Numbered from the stretch's first letter, positions 17,142 through 27,208 are shown. The stretch: 64,000 nucleotides of DNA from Rhizobium sp. ARZ01 (GCF_014851675.1 NZ_JACVAE010000004.1:434001-498000), one strand, 5' to 3'. A program made the numbers and translations. Notes: generated by a model from the sequence alone, not told the origin.

Positions 17142-18617
17142 ATGGGATTGCCGCTGCTCAGCCTCATCGTCTTCGTGCCCATCGCCGGGGCAACGGTCCT
17201 GATGTTTCTCCGCAACGACGATGCGGTGCGATGGGCGGCGCTCGCCGCCACGCTCCTCGATCTCGCGCTCTGCATTGCCATGCTGGCCGGCTTCGACACC
17301 ACCACGCACGCGATGCAGTTCGTCGAGCGACGCCCATGGGTGCCGGCGCTCGGCATCACCTTTTCGCTCGGCGTCGACGGCATCAGCGCGCTGTTCGTAT
17401 TCCTGACCGCGCTTTTGGGCGCGGTCTGCGTGCTCGCCTCCTGGGTGGCGATCGATAGCAGGGTCAAGGCATTCATGGTCAGCCTGCTCGTGATGCAGGC
17501 GCTGATGCTAGGGGTGTTCTGCGCGCTCGACCTCTTCCTGTTCTACGTCTGCTGGGAGGCGATGCTGATCCCGATGTATCTCATCATCGGCGTCTGGGGC
17601 GGCGAGGGCCGGGTCTATGCGGCGTTCAAGTTCTTCCTCTACACACTCGCCGGCAGCCTGCTGTTCCTGGTCGGCGTCATCGTGCTCTATCTCCAGGGCG
17701 GAAAGACCTTCGACATCCTCGCCCTGACGGCGCAGGATCTGCCGTTCGAGATCCAGGCGTGGCTGTTCTTCGCCTTCCTGGTCGCCTTTGCCGTCAAGGT
17801 GCCGATGGTGCCGGTGCATACCTGGCTGCCGGACGCCCATGTGCAGGCGCCGACGGCGGGCAGCATCATCCTTGCCGGCGTGCTCCTGAAGATGGGCGCC
17901 TATGGATTCTTAAGGTTCTCGCTGCCGATGCTGCCGGAGGCGTCGGTGCATTACTCGACGCTGATGCTGGCGTTGTCGGCGCTTGCGATCGTCTATGGCG
18001 GGCTGCTGGCGCTGGCGCAGGACGACCTGAAGAAGCTGGTGGCCTATTCCAGCATCAGCCACATGGGCTTCGTGACGCTCGGAATCTTTGCGCTCAACCT
18101 CCGCGGGCTGCAGGGCGGCATCCTGCAGATGTTCAATCATGGCGTGACGACCGGGGCGCTGTTTTTGTTCGTCGGCCTGATCTACGAGCGGACGCACACG
18201 CGCAGCATCGCCGACTATGGCGGGCTGATGAAGCTGGCGCCGGTCTACACCTCGTTCCTGGCGCTGTTCACTTTGTCGTCGATGGCGCTACCCGGAACGA
18301 ATTCGTTCGTGGGGGAGCTGCTGGTGCTGTCCGGCGGGTTTGCTGCCAATTTGGTGCTGGGCGCTGTTGCCGTCCTCGGTGCGCTGCTGAGCGCGGCCTA
18401 TCTGCTGGGCATGTACGGCCGGGTCTCGCTCGGCCCGGTCACGGCCGGGGCCCGGCACAAGATCCGCGACGTCAACGCCCGCGAGATGGCGGCGATCCTG
18501 CCGCTGGCCGTCTTCGTGCTTTGGGTCGGGCTCTATCCAAAACCCTTTCTTGCCATCATCGACGCCTCGGTGCGGCATCTGCTGGAGCAGGTGCATGGTG
18601 GAGGGGGCGGCCAATGA
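17142..18617 (+). CDS. nuoM: NADH-quinone oxidoreductase subunit M
   Basis: Canonical antiporter-like pump subunit (491 aa). TM5 Glu139 (FYVCWEAMLIPMY), TM7 Lys219 (AFAVKVPMVPVHTWLPDAH), TM8 Lys250 (GVLLKMGAYGFLR) and the TM12 glutamate of NuoM (NSFVGELLVLSG) are all present. ATG 17142 follows AAGGGGG. Its stop overlaps nuoN by four bases. This gene and nuoN are of ordinary type, so the two genes before nuoM are the unusual ones. Confidence 0.95.
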   Translation: MGLPLLSLIVFVPIAGATVLMFLRNDDAVRWAALAATLLDLALCIAMLAGFDTTTHAMQFVERRPWVPALGITFSLGVDGISALFVFLTALLGAVCVLASWVAIDSRVKAFMVSLLVMQALMLGVFCALDLFLFYVCWEAMLIPMYLIIGVWGGEGRVYAAFKFFLYTLAGSLLFLVGVIVLYLQGGKTFDILALTAQDLPFEIQAWLFFAFLVAFAVKVPMVPVHTWLPDAHVQAPTAGSIILAGVLLKMGAYGFLRFSLPMLPEASVHYSTLMLALSALAIVYGGLLALAQDDLKKLVAYSSISHMGFVTLGIFALNLRGLQGGILQMFNHGVTTGALFLFVGLIYERTHTRSIADYGGLMKLAPVYTSFLALFTLSSMALPGTNSFVGELLVLSGGFAANLVLGAVAVLGALLSAAYLLGMYGRVSLGPVTAGARHKIRDVNAREMAAILPLAVFVLWVGLYPKPFLAIIDASVRHLLEQVHGGGGGQ

Positions 18618-20053
18618 ACGCCGCAGCGCTTTACCAGTCGGCGCTTGCGAGCCTCCCCGAGATCGTGGTGGTCACCGGCGCCTGCATCCTGCTGATCCTC
18701 GGACAGCTGGTGCGAAAGGGCCGGGAGGATTTCCTCCTCTGGGCCTCTGTCGGGGTGGTGGTGATTGCCGCCCTCTTGACACTGATGCCGACGGGCGAGG
18801 TCCGGCCGACCTATGCCGGCATGTTCATCGCCGACCGCTTCTCGGTGTTCTTCAAGCTCATCTTCTACCTGGCCACGATCCTGACGTTCCTGCTGTCGCG
18901 CAAATACGCCGACATCGAAGGGATCGGCAGCAGTGAATACTACGTGCTGCTGCTCTTCACCCTTTCAGGCATGATGATCATGGCCTCGGCGACCGACCTG
19001 CTGTCGATCTATGTCGGCCTCGAACTGACGGTGCTCTGCACCTATGTGCTGACCGGCTTCTTGCGGCGTGAGCGGCGGTCGAACGAGGCGGCGCTGAAAT
19101 ATGTGATCCTCGGCGCCGTCGCGACCGCGATCTTCCTCTACGGCGTCTCGCTGGTCTACGGGCTCACCGGCACCACCCAACTGGATGCCATGGCCGCGGC
19201 GGTGACCGGCGAGCCGGTCGACCCCGGATTGCTGCTGGCGGTGGTCTTCATTGTCGCCGGCCTGGTCTTCAAGGTCGGCGCGGTGCCATTCCACATGTGG
19301 CTGCCGGATGTCTACGAAGGCGCGCCGACGACGATCACCGCCTTCATGTCGGTGGGACCCAAGGCGGCCGGCTTCGCGGTGATCCTGCGGGTCTTCCTCA
19401 ATCCTCTGGTCGCCGACTCGAACGCCTGGATCGTTGTCGCCGTCATTGCCGTGGTGACGATGGCGCTCGGCAGTTTCGTGGCGCTGGTGCAGGACAACTT
19501 CAAGCGCCTGCTGGCCTATTCCAGCATCGCCCATGCCGGGTTCGCGCTGTTCGGCGTCGTCGCCGGCGGCGCAGACGGGATCGCCAGCGTAATGCTCTAC
19601 CTCTTGATCTACGCCTTCATGAATCTCGGCCTGTTCGGCGCCGTCATCATGATGCGCAGCGGCGATTTCTCCGGCGAGGTCATCGACGACTATGCCGGCT
19701 TCGCCCGGCCGCATCCGGTGCTGGCGCTGCTGATGCTGCTCTACCTGTTTTCGCTGGCCGGCATTCCGCCGACAGCCGGGTTCTTCGCCAAGTTCTACGT
19801 GCTGGTCGCCCTCGTCGAGCGGGGCTACGTCGCGCTGGCGGTCATCGCCGTGCTCCTCAGCGCCGTCGCCGCCTATTTCTATATCCGCATCGTCATGCTG
19901 ATCTACATGCGCGAGCCGAAGAAGGCGTTCGAGCCGGCGCTGACACCGATGGTCGGCGCCACGCTCGCCGTCACCGCCGCCGGCACGATCGGCATCGGCC
20001 TGTTTCCGGCCTGGTTCCTCCGGCTCGCTCAACAATCGGTGTTCGGCGGCTGA
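18614..20053 (+). CDS. nuoN: NADH-quinone oxidoreductase subunit N
   Basis: Third canonical antiporter-like subunit (479 aa), next to NuoK in the complex. Glu137 in TM5 (YVGLELTVLCTYVL), Lys220 (GLVFKVGAVPFHMWLPDVYE), Lys250 (SVGPKAAGFAVILR) and the TM12 lysine (TAGFFAKFYVLVAL) are present. Start ATG 18614 overlaps the nuoM stop. After it an 80-base gap precedes nuoA, the only clear break in the plus-strand run. Confidence 0.95.
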   Translation: MNAAALYQSALASLPEIVVVTGACILLILGQLVRKGREDFLLWASVGVVVIAALLTLMPTGEVRPTYAGMFIADRFSVFFKLIFYLATILTFLLSRKYADIEGIGSSEYYVLLLFTLSGMMIMASATDLLSIYVGLELTVLCTYVLTGFLRRERRSNEAALKYVILGAVATAIFLYGVSLVYGLTGTTQLDAMAAAVTGEPVDPGLLLAVVFIVAGLVFKVGAVPFHMWLPDVYEGAPTTITAFMSVGPKAAGFAVILRVFLNPLVADSNAWIVVAVIAVVTMALGSFVALVQDNFKRLLAYSSIAHAGFALFGVVAGGADGIASVMLYLLIYAFMNLGLFGAVIMMRSGDFSGEVIDDYAGFARPHPVLALLMLLYLFSLAGIPPTAGFFAKFYVLVALVERGYVALAVIAVLLSAVAAYFYIRIVMLIYMREPKKAFEPALTPMVGATLAVTAAGTIGIGLFPAWFLRLAQQSVFGG

Positions 20054-20133
20054 CGGGTTTGCAATGATTCGTACGACGGAATAGACTGCCAGTTCAAAGG
20101 ATTACCCAAGTCGCTCCGCGGGGCGGCAGCGTT

Positions 20134-20550
20134 ATGGCCCCGACGGCGTTCGGCTTGAGCAAGCCCCTTTTGTGGGTGGCCGATATGATTGCGATGGAGT
20201 TCCTGCCGGTTCTTTTCATGGTCGCCGGGATCGTGCTGGTGGCAGGGGCGACGATGTTCGTCTCCTCGCTGCTGCGCCCGTCCAATCCCTATCCTGAAAA
20301 GAACGCGCCCTATGAATGCGGCATGGATGCCGCGGGCGAGGCGGCCGGCGGCCGCTTCCGGGTGCCGTTCTTCATCCTCGCGATCCTGCTGGTGGTCTTC
20401 GACGTCGAGGCGATGTTCCTCTTTCCCTGGGCCGTCGTCCTGAAGGAGATCGGACTGGTCGGCTATATCGAAATGTTTGTCTTCATGCTGCTGCTGCTCG
20501 TGGGCTTCGCCTACGCCTGGCTGAAGGGAGCGCTGGAATGGGAGGAGTAG
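20134..20550 (+). CDS. nuoA: NADH-quinone oxidoreductase subunit A
   Basis: Three-helix membrane subunit at the junction of the arms. The conserved [20 protein letters not shown] loop with its quinone-site cysteine and the [14 protein letters not shown] helix are clear. As given it is 138 aa; ATG at 20185 or 20194 would give 121 or 118 aa, closer to the usual NuoA length, so the start is uncertain and none has a strong ribosome site. In most bacteria nuoA opens the operon; here it comes after nuoN. Confidence 0.93.
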   Translation: MAPTAFGLSKPLLWVADMIAMEFLPVLFMVAGIVLVAGATMFVSSLLRPSNPYPEKNAPYECGMDAAGEAAGGRFRVPFFILAILLVVFDVEAMFLFPWAVVLKEIGLVGYIEMFVFMLLLLVGFAYAWLKGALEWEE

Positions 20551-21041
20551 GCAACACCATCCGCGACAGCATCCTGTTCACTACGGCCGACAGCGTCATC
20601 AACTGGAGCCGGAGCTCGGCCCTGTGGCCGGAGACCTTCGGCATTGCCTGCTGCGCCATCGAGATGATCTCGGCCGGCTGCGCGCGCTACGATCTCGACC
20701 GGTTCGGCGTGGTGTTCCGCCCGTCGCCGCGACAGTCCGACGTGATGATCATCGCCGGCACCGTGACCCGGAAGTTCGCCCCCGTCGTGCGCCGGCTCTA
20801 TGACCAGATGCCGGAACCGCGCTGGGTGATCGCCATGGGCACCTGCGCGATTTCCGGCGGCGTCTACAACACCTATGCCGTGGTGCAGGGCTCGGAAACC
20901 TTCGTGCCCGTCGACGTGCATGTGCCCGGCTGCCCGCCGCGCCCCGAGGCGCTGATGCACGGCTTCCTGCTGCTCCAGGAGAAGATCAAGAGGTCGCGCG
21001 CGCTGGCCGGGACACCTCTGGATCGGATGACCGCGTCATGA
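20538..21041 (+). CDS. nuoB: NADH-quinone oxidoreductase subunit B
   Basis: Carries the last iron-sulfur cluster (N2), which hands electrons to quinone. The N2 ligands are Cys38-Cys39 ([10 protein letters not shown]), Cys103 (GTCAISGG) and Cys132 ([11 protein letters not shown]). 167 aa. ATG at 20538 is preceded by AAGGGAG at 20524-20530 and overlaps the nuoA end by 13 bases; longer upstream frames are shadows of nuoA. Confidence 0.95.
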   Translation: MGGVGNTIRDSILFTTADSVINWSRSSALWPETFGIACCAIEMISAGCARYDLDRFGVVFRPSPRQSDVMIIAGTVTRKFAPVVRRLYDQMPEPRWVIAMGTCAISGGVYNTYAVVQGSETFVPVDVHVPGCPPRPEALMHGFLLLQEKIKRSRALAGTPLDRMTAS

Positions 21042-21586
21042 GAGAGGGGCCGCCCCTTGACCGCGCCCCGATCATCGAGCGCTTCGGGGAAGCAATCGAG
21101 GATCTCGGCGTCGCGCACGGCATCGATGTCTTTGCCGTTCCGCCCGAGACGATCGTCGCGTTCTGCCGGTTCCTGAAGGAGCACCCAGCGCTGCGGTTCA
21201 ATTTCCTGTCGGACATCTGCGGGGTCGATCACTATCCCGAAACCCCGCGGTTCGAGGCGGTCTACCATCTCTATTCGCTGCCGAACAAATGGCGGGTCCG
21301 CATCAAGTGCCGGCTCGGCGATCCCCCGCAGGTCCCCTCGGTCACCGGCGTCTGGCGCACCGCCAACTGGCACGAGCGCGAGGCCTGGGACATGTACGGC
21401 ATCCGCTTCGAGGGGCATCCCGACCTGCGCCGGATCTACATGTGGGAGGGTTTCGAGGGCTTTCCGCAGCGCAAGGATTTTCCGTTGCGCGGCTACAGGG
21501 ACAAGCTCAACCCATACGGTGCCGAAGGGCCGCCGCCGACGCAGCCCGACCTCGCCACCAGGGATATTCCAAAAGGAGGCCGTTGA
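21038..21586 (+). CDS. nuoC: NADH-quinone oxidoreductase subunit C
   Basis: Peripheral-arm subunit (182 aa) of the 30-kDa family. Signature motif [20 protein letters not shown] is present, followed by DFPLRGY. It is separate from NuoD, not fused as in E. coli. It overlaps nuoB by four bases. Confidence 0.94.
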   Translation: MREGPPLDRAPIIERFGEAIEDLGVAHGIDVFAVPPETIVAFCRFLKEHPALRFNFLSDICGVDHYPETPRFEAVYHLYSLPNKWRVRIKCRLGDPPQVPSVTGVWRTANWHEREAWDMYGIRFEGHPDLRRIYMWEGFEGFPQRKDFPLRGYRDKLNPYGAEGPPPTQPDLATRDIPKGGR

Positions 21587-21601
21587 CGCCGGAGCGATGA
21601 G

Positions 21602-22816
21602 ATGACCGAAGTCACCGAACTCGACAGGCCGGAGGGCGAAGCGCTCAACACCAAGGAAGTGCTTCTCAACCTCGGCCCGCAGCACCCCAGCACCCATGGG
21701 GTTCTCCGGCTTGTGCTCGAACTGGACGGCGAGTATGTCGAGCGCGTCGACCCGCATATCGGCTACCTGCACCGCGGCACCGAGAAGCTGGCGGAGAGTT
21801 TCACCTATACCCAGATCTTCCCGCTGACCGACCGGCTCGACTATCTCTGCCCGCCCTCCAACAACCTGGCCTTTGCGCTGGCGGTGGAAAAGCTCCTCGG
21901 CATCGAGGCGCCGATCCGGGCGCAATATATCCGCGTGCTGATGGCCGAGCTGGCGCGGATCTCCGGCCACCTGCTGATCACCGGCGCGCTGCCGATGGAC
22001 CTCGGCGCCATGACCGCGCTGCTCTATGTCATGCGCGAGCGCGAGATGATCATGGATCTCCTGGAAATGATCACCGGGGCGCGCATGCACACCTCTTTCT
22101 GCCGGGTCGGCGGGGTGCGCGAGGACCTGCCCGACGGCTTCCTGCCGAAGATCCGGGAGTTCTGCGAGATCTTCCCGAACCGGATCCGCGACTACGAGCA
22201 ACTGCTCGAAACCAACCGGGTGTTCCTCAAGCGCACGCAAGGGGTCGGCATCATCTCCGGCGAGGACGCCATCGACCTCGGCCTCAGCGGCCCGAACCTG
22301 CGGGCCTCCGGGGTCGACTGGGACATCCGCCGCGACGAGCCTTACGAGATCTACGACCGGCTCGATTTCAAGGTCATCACCCGCGACGAGGGCGATTGCT
22401 ATGCGCGCTGGCGCTGCCGGGTCGACGAGATGCGCGAAAGCATCCGCATCATCGAGCAATGCCTCGAGCAGATGCCCGAGGGGGCCTTCCAGATCGACAT
22501 GCCGACGATCGCCTTCCCGGTGGACAAGGAGCGCGTGCACTGCTCGATGGAGGCGCTGATCCAGCATTTCGACCTGTCGGCCTATGGCTTCGACGTGCCC
22601 AAGGGCGAGGTCTACTCGGCGATCGAGGCGCCGAAGGGGGAACTGGGGTTCTACATCATCAGCGACGGCTCGCCGAAGCCGTTCCGCATGAAGGTGCGGG
22701 CCCCGTCCTTCGTCAATCTCCAGGGGCTGTTCGGGGTGAGCAATGCCCGTTACCTGGCCGACATGATCGCCGTGCTCGGCAGCCTCGACCCGGTGATGGC
22801 GGAGGTGGACAAGTAG
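21602..22816 (+). CDS. nuoD: NADH-quinone oxidoreductase subunit D
   Basis: The 49-kDa subunit (404 aa) that forms the quinone cavity with NuoB. N-terminal LNLGPQHPSTHGVLRLVLEL with the quinone-site histidine is intact, as are HIGYLHRGTEKL and the C-terminal PSFVNLQGL. Starts 15 bases after nuoC. Confidence 0.95.
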   Translation: MTEVTELDRPEGEALNTKEVLLNLGPQHPSTHGVLRLVLELDGEYVERVDPHIGYLHRGTEKLAESFTYTQIFPLTDRLDYLCPPSNNLAFALAVEKLLGIEAPIRAQYIRVLMAELARISGHLLITGALPMDLGAMTALLYVMREREMIMDLLEMITGARMHTSFCRVGGVREDLPDGFLPKIREFCEIFPNRIRDYEQLLETNRVFLKRTQGVGIISGEDAIDLGLSGPNLRASGVDWDIRRDEPYEIYDRLDFKVITRDEGDCYARWRCRVDEMRESIRIIEQCLEQMPEGAFQIDMPTIAFPVDKERVHCSMEALIQHFDLSAYGFDVPKGEVYSAIEAPKGELGFYIISDGSPKPFRMKVRAPSFVNLQGLFGVSNARYLADMIAVLGSLDPVMAEVDK

Positions 22817-22832
22817 AGGAGGTTAGGACGCT

Positions 22833-23345
22833 ATGGGCATGCGCGAACAGATCGAGACGGCGGCGGCGCGGTATCCCGACCGGCGCTCGGCGATCATGCC
22901 CGCGCTTCTGATCGCGCAGAAGGCGCACGGCCATCTGCCCGGCCCGGTGCTGGAGGAGGTCGCCGACATCCTCGGCGTCGAGCGGATCTGGGTCTATGAG
23001 CTCGCGACCTTCTACACGCTGTTTCACACCGAGCCGATCGGCCGGTTCCACCTGCAGCTCTGCGACAATCTTTCGTGCATGCTGTGTGGGGCCGAGCGCC
23101 TGCTGGCGCACATGGAAACCGTGCTGGGGATCAGCAAGGGCGAGACCACCCCGGACGGGCTGTTCACGCTCTCCACCGTCGAGTGCCTCGGGGCCTGCGA
23201 GATGGCACCGGTGATGCAGGTCGGCGACGACTACCACGGCAATCTCGATGTCGCGCGGCTGGACGCGCTGCTGGACCGCCTGCAGGCCCCAGTGCCGCGG
23301 ATCGACACCGTCGCACCCGCCGCTGAGCCATCGCCGGGAGAATAG
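22833..23345 (+). CDS. nuoE: NADH-quinone oxidoreductase subunit E (2Fe-2S)
   Basis: The 24-kDa subunit (170 aa) of the NADH module. Its 2Fe-2S cluster ligands are Cys77 and Cys82 (CDNLSC) and Cys118 and Cys122 (CLGAC). AGGAGG stands 13-18 bases before the ATG. It runs straight into nuoF with a five-base gap. Confidence 0.94.
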   Translation: MGMREQIETAAARYPDRRSAIMPALLIAQKAHGHLPGPVLEEVADILGVERIWVYELATFYTLFHTEPIGRFHLQLCDNLSCMLCGAERLLAHMETVLGISKGETTPDGLFTLSTVECLGACEMAPVMQVGDDYHGNLDVARLDALLDRLQAPVPRIDTVAPAAEPSPGE

Positions 23346-23349
23346 CGCC

Positions 23350-24615
23350 ATGTTCGAGCCGGTCCTCCTCAAGAACATCGACCTGCCGGACAGTCATCTT
23401 CTGTCGACCTACGAGGCCGGCGGCGGCTACCAAGCGCTGGCGAAGGTGCTGCGCGAGCACACGCCCGACGAGGTCGTCGAACTCGTCAAGCAGTCCAACC
23501 TGCGCGGTCGCGGCGGCGCCGGCTTCCCGACGGGCATGAAATGGAGTTTTGTGCCGAAGCGGGCCGACAAGGAAAAATATCTGTGCTGCAACGCCGATGA
23601 GGGCGAGCCCGGTACCTTCAAGGACCGGATCATCATGGAGCGCGACCCGCACCAGCTCATTGAGGGGCTGGCGGTCAGTGGCTACGCGATCGGGGCCAAG
23701 ACCGCCTATGTCTATGTCCGCGGCGAATATGTGACGGCGATCCGCCGCCTCGAGCAGGCGATCGCCGAGGCGCACGCGAAGGGCTATCTAGGCACCGGCA
23801 TTCTCGGCTCGGACTTCGATTTCACGATCCACATCCATTGCGGCGCCGGCGCCTATATCTGCGGCGAGGAGACCGCGATGCTGGAGTCGCTCGAGGGCAA
23901 GCGGGCGCAGCCGCGGCTGAAGCCGCCGTTTCCGGCCGTTGCCGGCCTTTATGCCAGCCCGACGGTGATCAACAATGTCGAGACGATCGCCTGCGTGCCG
24001 CATATCGTGATGCGGGGGGCGCAGTGGTTCCGGGGCATCGGCCCGGACAAGAGCCCCGGCCCGAAGCTCTACTGTGTCAGCGGCCAGGTGTGCAAACCCG
24101 GTCTCTACGAATTGCCGATGGGCATCCCCTTGCGCGAACTGGTCGAGGAGCACGCCGGTGGCCCGCTGCCGGGGCGCAAGATCAAGGCGGTGATCCCGGG
24201 CGGGGTCTCGGCGCCGGTGATCCCGGCGAGCGGGCTGGAGGTCGGGATGGACTTCGATTCGCTGGCCGCCGTCGGCTCCATGCTCGGCTCGGCCGGCGTC
24301 GTCGTGATCGACGACACGACCTGCATGGTCAAGGTTGCGACGAGGATCGTCGAGTTCTTCCACCATGAGTCCTGCGGCAAGTGCACGCCGTGCCGGGAAG
24401 GGTTGAACTGGGCCGTGAAGGTGATGCGCCGGATCGAGGCCGGGGAGGGCGCGCCCAGCGACCTGGAGCAGCTGGACATGCTCTGCAAGGGCATTTTCGG
24501 CAACACCTTCTGTGCGCTCGGCGATGGCGCTGCGATGGGTTTGCGGGCGGCGCTGAAGCATTTTCGCGAGGAATTCGTCGCCCATGTCGAGGAGCGGCGG
24601 TGCCCGTTCCACTGA
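23350..24615 (+). CDS. nuoF: NADH-quinone oxidoreductase subunit F (FMN, NADH site)
   Basis: The 51-kDa subunit (421 aa) where NADH reduces FMN. GRGGAGFPTG at 53-62 is the nucleotide-binding loop, and the 4Fe-4S ligands are Cys342, Cys345, Cys348 (SCGKCTPCREG) and Cys388. ATG 23350 is chosen; the frame is open upstream into nuoE. Presence of E, F and G means this is an NADH-oxidising complex, not a ferredoxin- or F420-type core. Confidence 0.95.
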   Translation: MFEPVLLKNIDLPDSHLLSTYEAGGGYQALAKVLREHTPDEVVELVKQSNLRGRGGAGFPTGMKWSFVPKRADKEKYLCCNADEGEPGTFKDRIIMERDPHQLIEGLAVSGYAIGAKTAYVYVRGEYVTAIRRLEQAIAEAHAKGYLGTGILGSDFDFTIHIHCGAGAYICGEETAMLESLEGKRAQPRLKPPFPAVAGLYASPTVINNVETIACVPHIVMRGAQWFRGIGPDKSPGPKLYCVSGQVCKPGLYELPMGIPLRELVEEHAGGPLPGRKIKAVIPGGVSAPVIPASGLEVGMDFDSLAAVGSMLGSAGVVVIDDTTCMVKVATRIVEFFHHESCGKCTPCREGLNWAVKVMRRIEAGEGAPSDLEQLDMLCKGIFGNTFCALGDGAAMGLRAALKHFREEFVAHVEERRCPFH

Positions 24616-24649
24616 AGTGCGTGTGCAGGAAACAAGACTGCGAGGAAGC

Positions 24650-27208
24650 ATGGCTAGCATCACGATCGATGGACAGACGCTGGACGTCGCGGCCGGCTCC
24701 ACGGTGCTGCAGGCGGCCGAGCGCCTGGGCATCGCCATTCCGACCTTCTGCTACATGAAGCGGCTGCCGGCGCTGGCCTCCTGCCGCATGTGCCTGGTGG
24801 AGATCGAAGGGCAGCGGCGGCTGCAGCCGTCCTGCGCGACCGCAATCACCGATGGCATGGTGGTGAGGACCAACACGCCGCTGATCGAGGAGACGCGCTC
24901 ATCGATGCTCGACATGTTGCTCGCCAACCACCCGCTCGATTGCCCGATCTGCGACAAGGGCGGCGAGTGCGAGCTGCAGGACATGGTGATGGCCTACGGA
25001 CCGCGCGAAAGCCGGTTCCGCGATGCCAAGCGGGTCTTTCACTCGAAGGACATCCGCCTCAGCCCAGTCATCATCATGAACGTCAACCGCTGCATCCAGT
25101 GCCAGCGCTGCGTGCGGATGTGCGAGGAGGTGGTCGGCGCGGTCGCCCTCGGCACGGTCGAGAAGGGCATGGACACCGCCGTCACCGGCTTCGAGGGCAG
25201 CCTTGCCAGCTGCGACCAGTGCGGCAACTGCGTCGAGGTCTGCCCGGTCGGTGCGCTGATGAGTTTTCCCTATCGCTACAGGGCACGGCCCTGGGACCTC
25301 GCCGAGACCGACACGATCTGCCCGCATTGCGGCACCGGCTGCCAGCTCACCGTGGGGGCGCGCAAGGGCGAGTTCATGCGGGTCCGCTCGAAAGAGGAGC
25401 ACGGAGTCAACCGCGAGACGCTCTGCGTGCGCGGCCGCTTCGGCCTCGACTTCATCGAGAGCTCGGACCGCATCAAGCGGCCGATGATCCGGCGTGACGG
25501 TGCGCTGGTCCCGGTTTCCTGGGAGGAGGCAGGCGACTACCTGCGCCAGCGGCTAGCCGCCGTCGCCAACAAACCCGCCGGCGGGCTGGCCTCGCCGCGC
25601 CTGCCCAACGAAGTGCTCTATCAGTTCCAGAAGCTGATGCGGACGGTGTTCCATACCAACAACATCGACTGCTCGTCGCGCTGGCCGACGCCAGCCGACA
25701 CCCTGGCGCCGCTGGTGGCGGGGTTCTACAGCCGTGCTCCGCTGCAAGATGTGATCGGCAACGACTGTGTGCTGGTCATCGGCGGCAACGTGACCGAGGA
25801 GAACCCGGTCACCGAATACTTGCTCCGCGACGCCGCACGGCGGCGGGGGACCCGGTTGCTCATGCTGTCAGCGCGGCCATCCCGCCTCGACGCCGACGCC
25901 CGGGCGGTGGTTCGCGCATCCCCCGGCGGCGAGGCGGCGAGTCTTGGCGCGGTGGTGGCCGGCCTCGCGGCGGCGGCCGGTGACGCATTGCCGGGTGATG
26001 TCCTCGCAGCGGTCGGCGCGACAGCCGCCAGTGACGAAACGGGCCGTCTAGCAGCGACGCTCAGGGACAACCTGAGTGTCACCCTCCTTGTCAGCGTCGA
26101 TCTGCTGAGATCGCCCGAAGCGCGCGTGACCTTGCAGCAGCTCAACAATCTTCTGCAACTGCTGCACACACTCGGCAAGCAGCCCGCGATGCAGTTCCTC
26201 TTCGACCGTGCCAACCAGATGGGCGCCTGGGACATGGGAGTTCTGCCGGCGGTGCTGCCGGGACTGCGGCCGGTCGCCGACGAGGCAGCGCGCGCAGCCT
26301 TCAAAACGGCCTGGGGCGCCGACATCCCGTCCGGACCGGGTGCCGATTTCGGCGCGATGCTGGACCTGTGCGACAGAGGGCAAATGGGCACGCTCTACAT
26401 CGTCGGAAGCGATCCCCTGATCTCCTATCCCGACCGCGAACTCATGGCGCGAGCGCTCGGTTCGGCGGAGCTACTGATCGTGCAGGATGCGTTCCTCACG
26501 GAGACGGCCGGTCTGGCCGACGTCGTGCTGCCGGCGGCGGGTTACGGCGAGGAGTCGGGTACCTTCACCAACAACGAGGGGCGGATCCAGACCGTCCGCA
26601 AGTTCCGCGAACTGCCCTTCGCGGCGCGGCACAATCTGGCGATCTTCGACTTCGTCGCAGCGGCCCGCAGTCAAACACTGCAGCCGTCCGCGCCGGGCGA
26701 AATTTTCGACGAGATTGCCCGGCTGGTTCCGTACTACGAGGGGCCGACGCTGGATGGGCTTGGTTCTGAAGGGTCATTCACCAAGATAACCCCGACACCT
26801 CCCGCCGGCGCGTACTTTGCAGCAGCGCCCGCCTCGACTGCGGCCGGCGGGCTCATGCTGACCACCGGCAACAGCCTGTTCCACAATGGCTATCTTTCCG
26901 AACGCTCGGAGATCCTGAATACAGTCGCCAACGACCCGTATGTCGAGATGAGCGCGCAGGACGCCGCGCAACGCGACCTTTCCGATGGGGATCAGGTGGT
27001 CGTGCGTTCCGCCCGGGCCGAACTGACGGCGCGGCTAAAGGTCAACCGGCAGTTTCCCAAGGGACTCGTCTTCGTTCCGGAAAACTACAGAGCCATGCGT
27101 CTGAACAGCCTGATGCGGCGGGGCGAATACCCGTGCCCGGTGGAGGTCCAGAAAGTACACTCCAGCCAGGAGGTCGACCGGACGAGCCAGATCTGGCGTG
27201 GGGCATGA
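24650..27208 (+). CDS. nuoG: NADH-quinone oxidoreductase subunit G
   Basis: The 75-kDa subunit (852 aa) that wires electrons through the peripheral arm. Visible clusters: 2Fe-2S (Cys34, 45, 48, 62), the His-ligated 4Fe-4S (His94, Cys98, 101, 107), two ferredoxin-type 4Fe-4S (Cys148/151/154/158 and 188/191/194/198), and the extra molybdopterin-type cluster N7 (Cys224, 227, 231, 259). A degenerate molybdopterin-oxidoreductase domain fills the rest. ATG 24650 is preceded by GAGGAA, although closer than ideal. It is the last plus-strand nuo gene; the next genes converge on it. Confidence 0.94.
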   Translation: MASITIDGQTLDVAAGSTVLQAAERLGIAIPTFCYMKRLPALASCRMCLVEIEGQRRLQPSCATAITDGMVVRTNTPLIEETRSSMLDMLLANHPLDCPICDKGGECELQDMVMAYGPRESRFRDAKRVFHSKDIRLSPVIIMNVNRCIQCQRCVRMCEEVVGAVALGTVEKGMDTAVTGFEGSLASCDQCGNCVEVCPVGALMSFPYRYRARPWDLAETDTICPHCGTGCQLTVGARKGEFMRVRSKEEHGVNRETLCVRGRFGLDFIESSDRIKRPMIRRDGALVPVSWEEAGDYLRQRLAAVANKPAGGLASPRLPNEVLYQFQKLMRTVFHTNNIDCSSRWPTPADTLAPLVAGFYSRAPLQDVIGNDCVLVIGGNVTEENPVTEYLLRDAARRRGTRLLMLSARPSRLDADARAVVRASPGGEAASLGAVVAGLAAAAGDALPGDVLAAVGATAASDETGRLAATLRDNLSVTLLVSVDLLRSPEARVTLQQLNNLLQLLHTLGKQPAMQFLFDRANQMGAWDMGVLPAVLPGLRPVADEAARAAFKTAWGADIPSGPGADFGAMLDLCDRGQMGTLYIVGSDPLISYPDRELMARALGSAELLIVQDAFLTETAGLADVVLPAAGYGEESGTFTNNEGRIQTVRKFRELPFAARHNLAIFDFVAAARSQTLQPSAPGEIFDEIARLVPYYEGPTLDGLGSEGSFTKITPTPPAGAYFAAAPASTAAGGLMLTTGNSLFHNGYLSERSEILNTVANDPYVEMSAQDAAQRDLSDGDQVVVRSARAELTARLKVNRQFPKGLVFVPENYRAMRLNSLMRRGEYPCPVEVQKVHSSQEVDRTSQIWRGA

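Noticed and set aside
15459..17309. A 616-codon minus-strand frame over the antiporter-like gene
   Set aside because: His/Arg/Gln/Asp-rich translation without membrane helices or motifs; shadow of the 586-residue membrane protein.
17759..20053. A 764-codon frame that contains nuoN
   Set aside because: Only codons from ATG 18614 match NuoN; the earlier part is an out-of-frame reading of nuoM.
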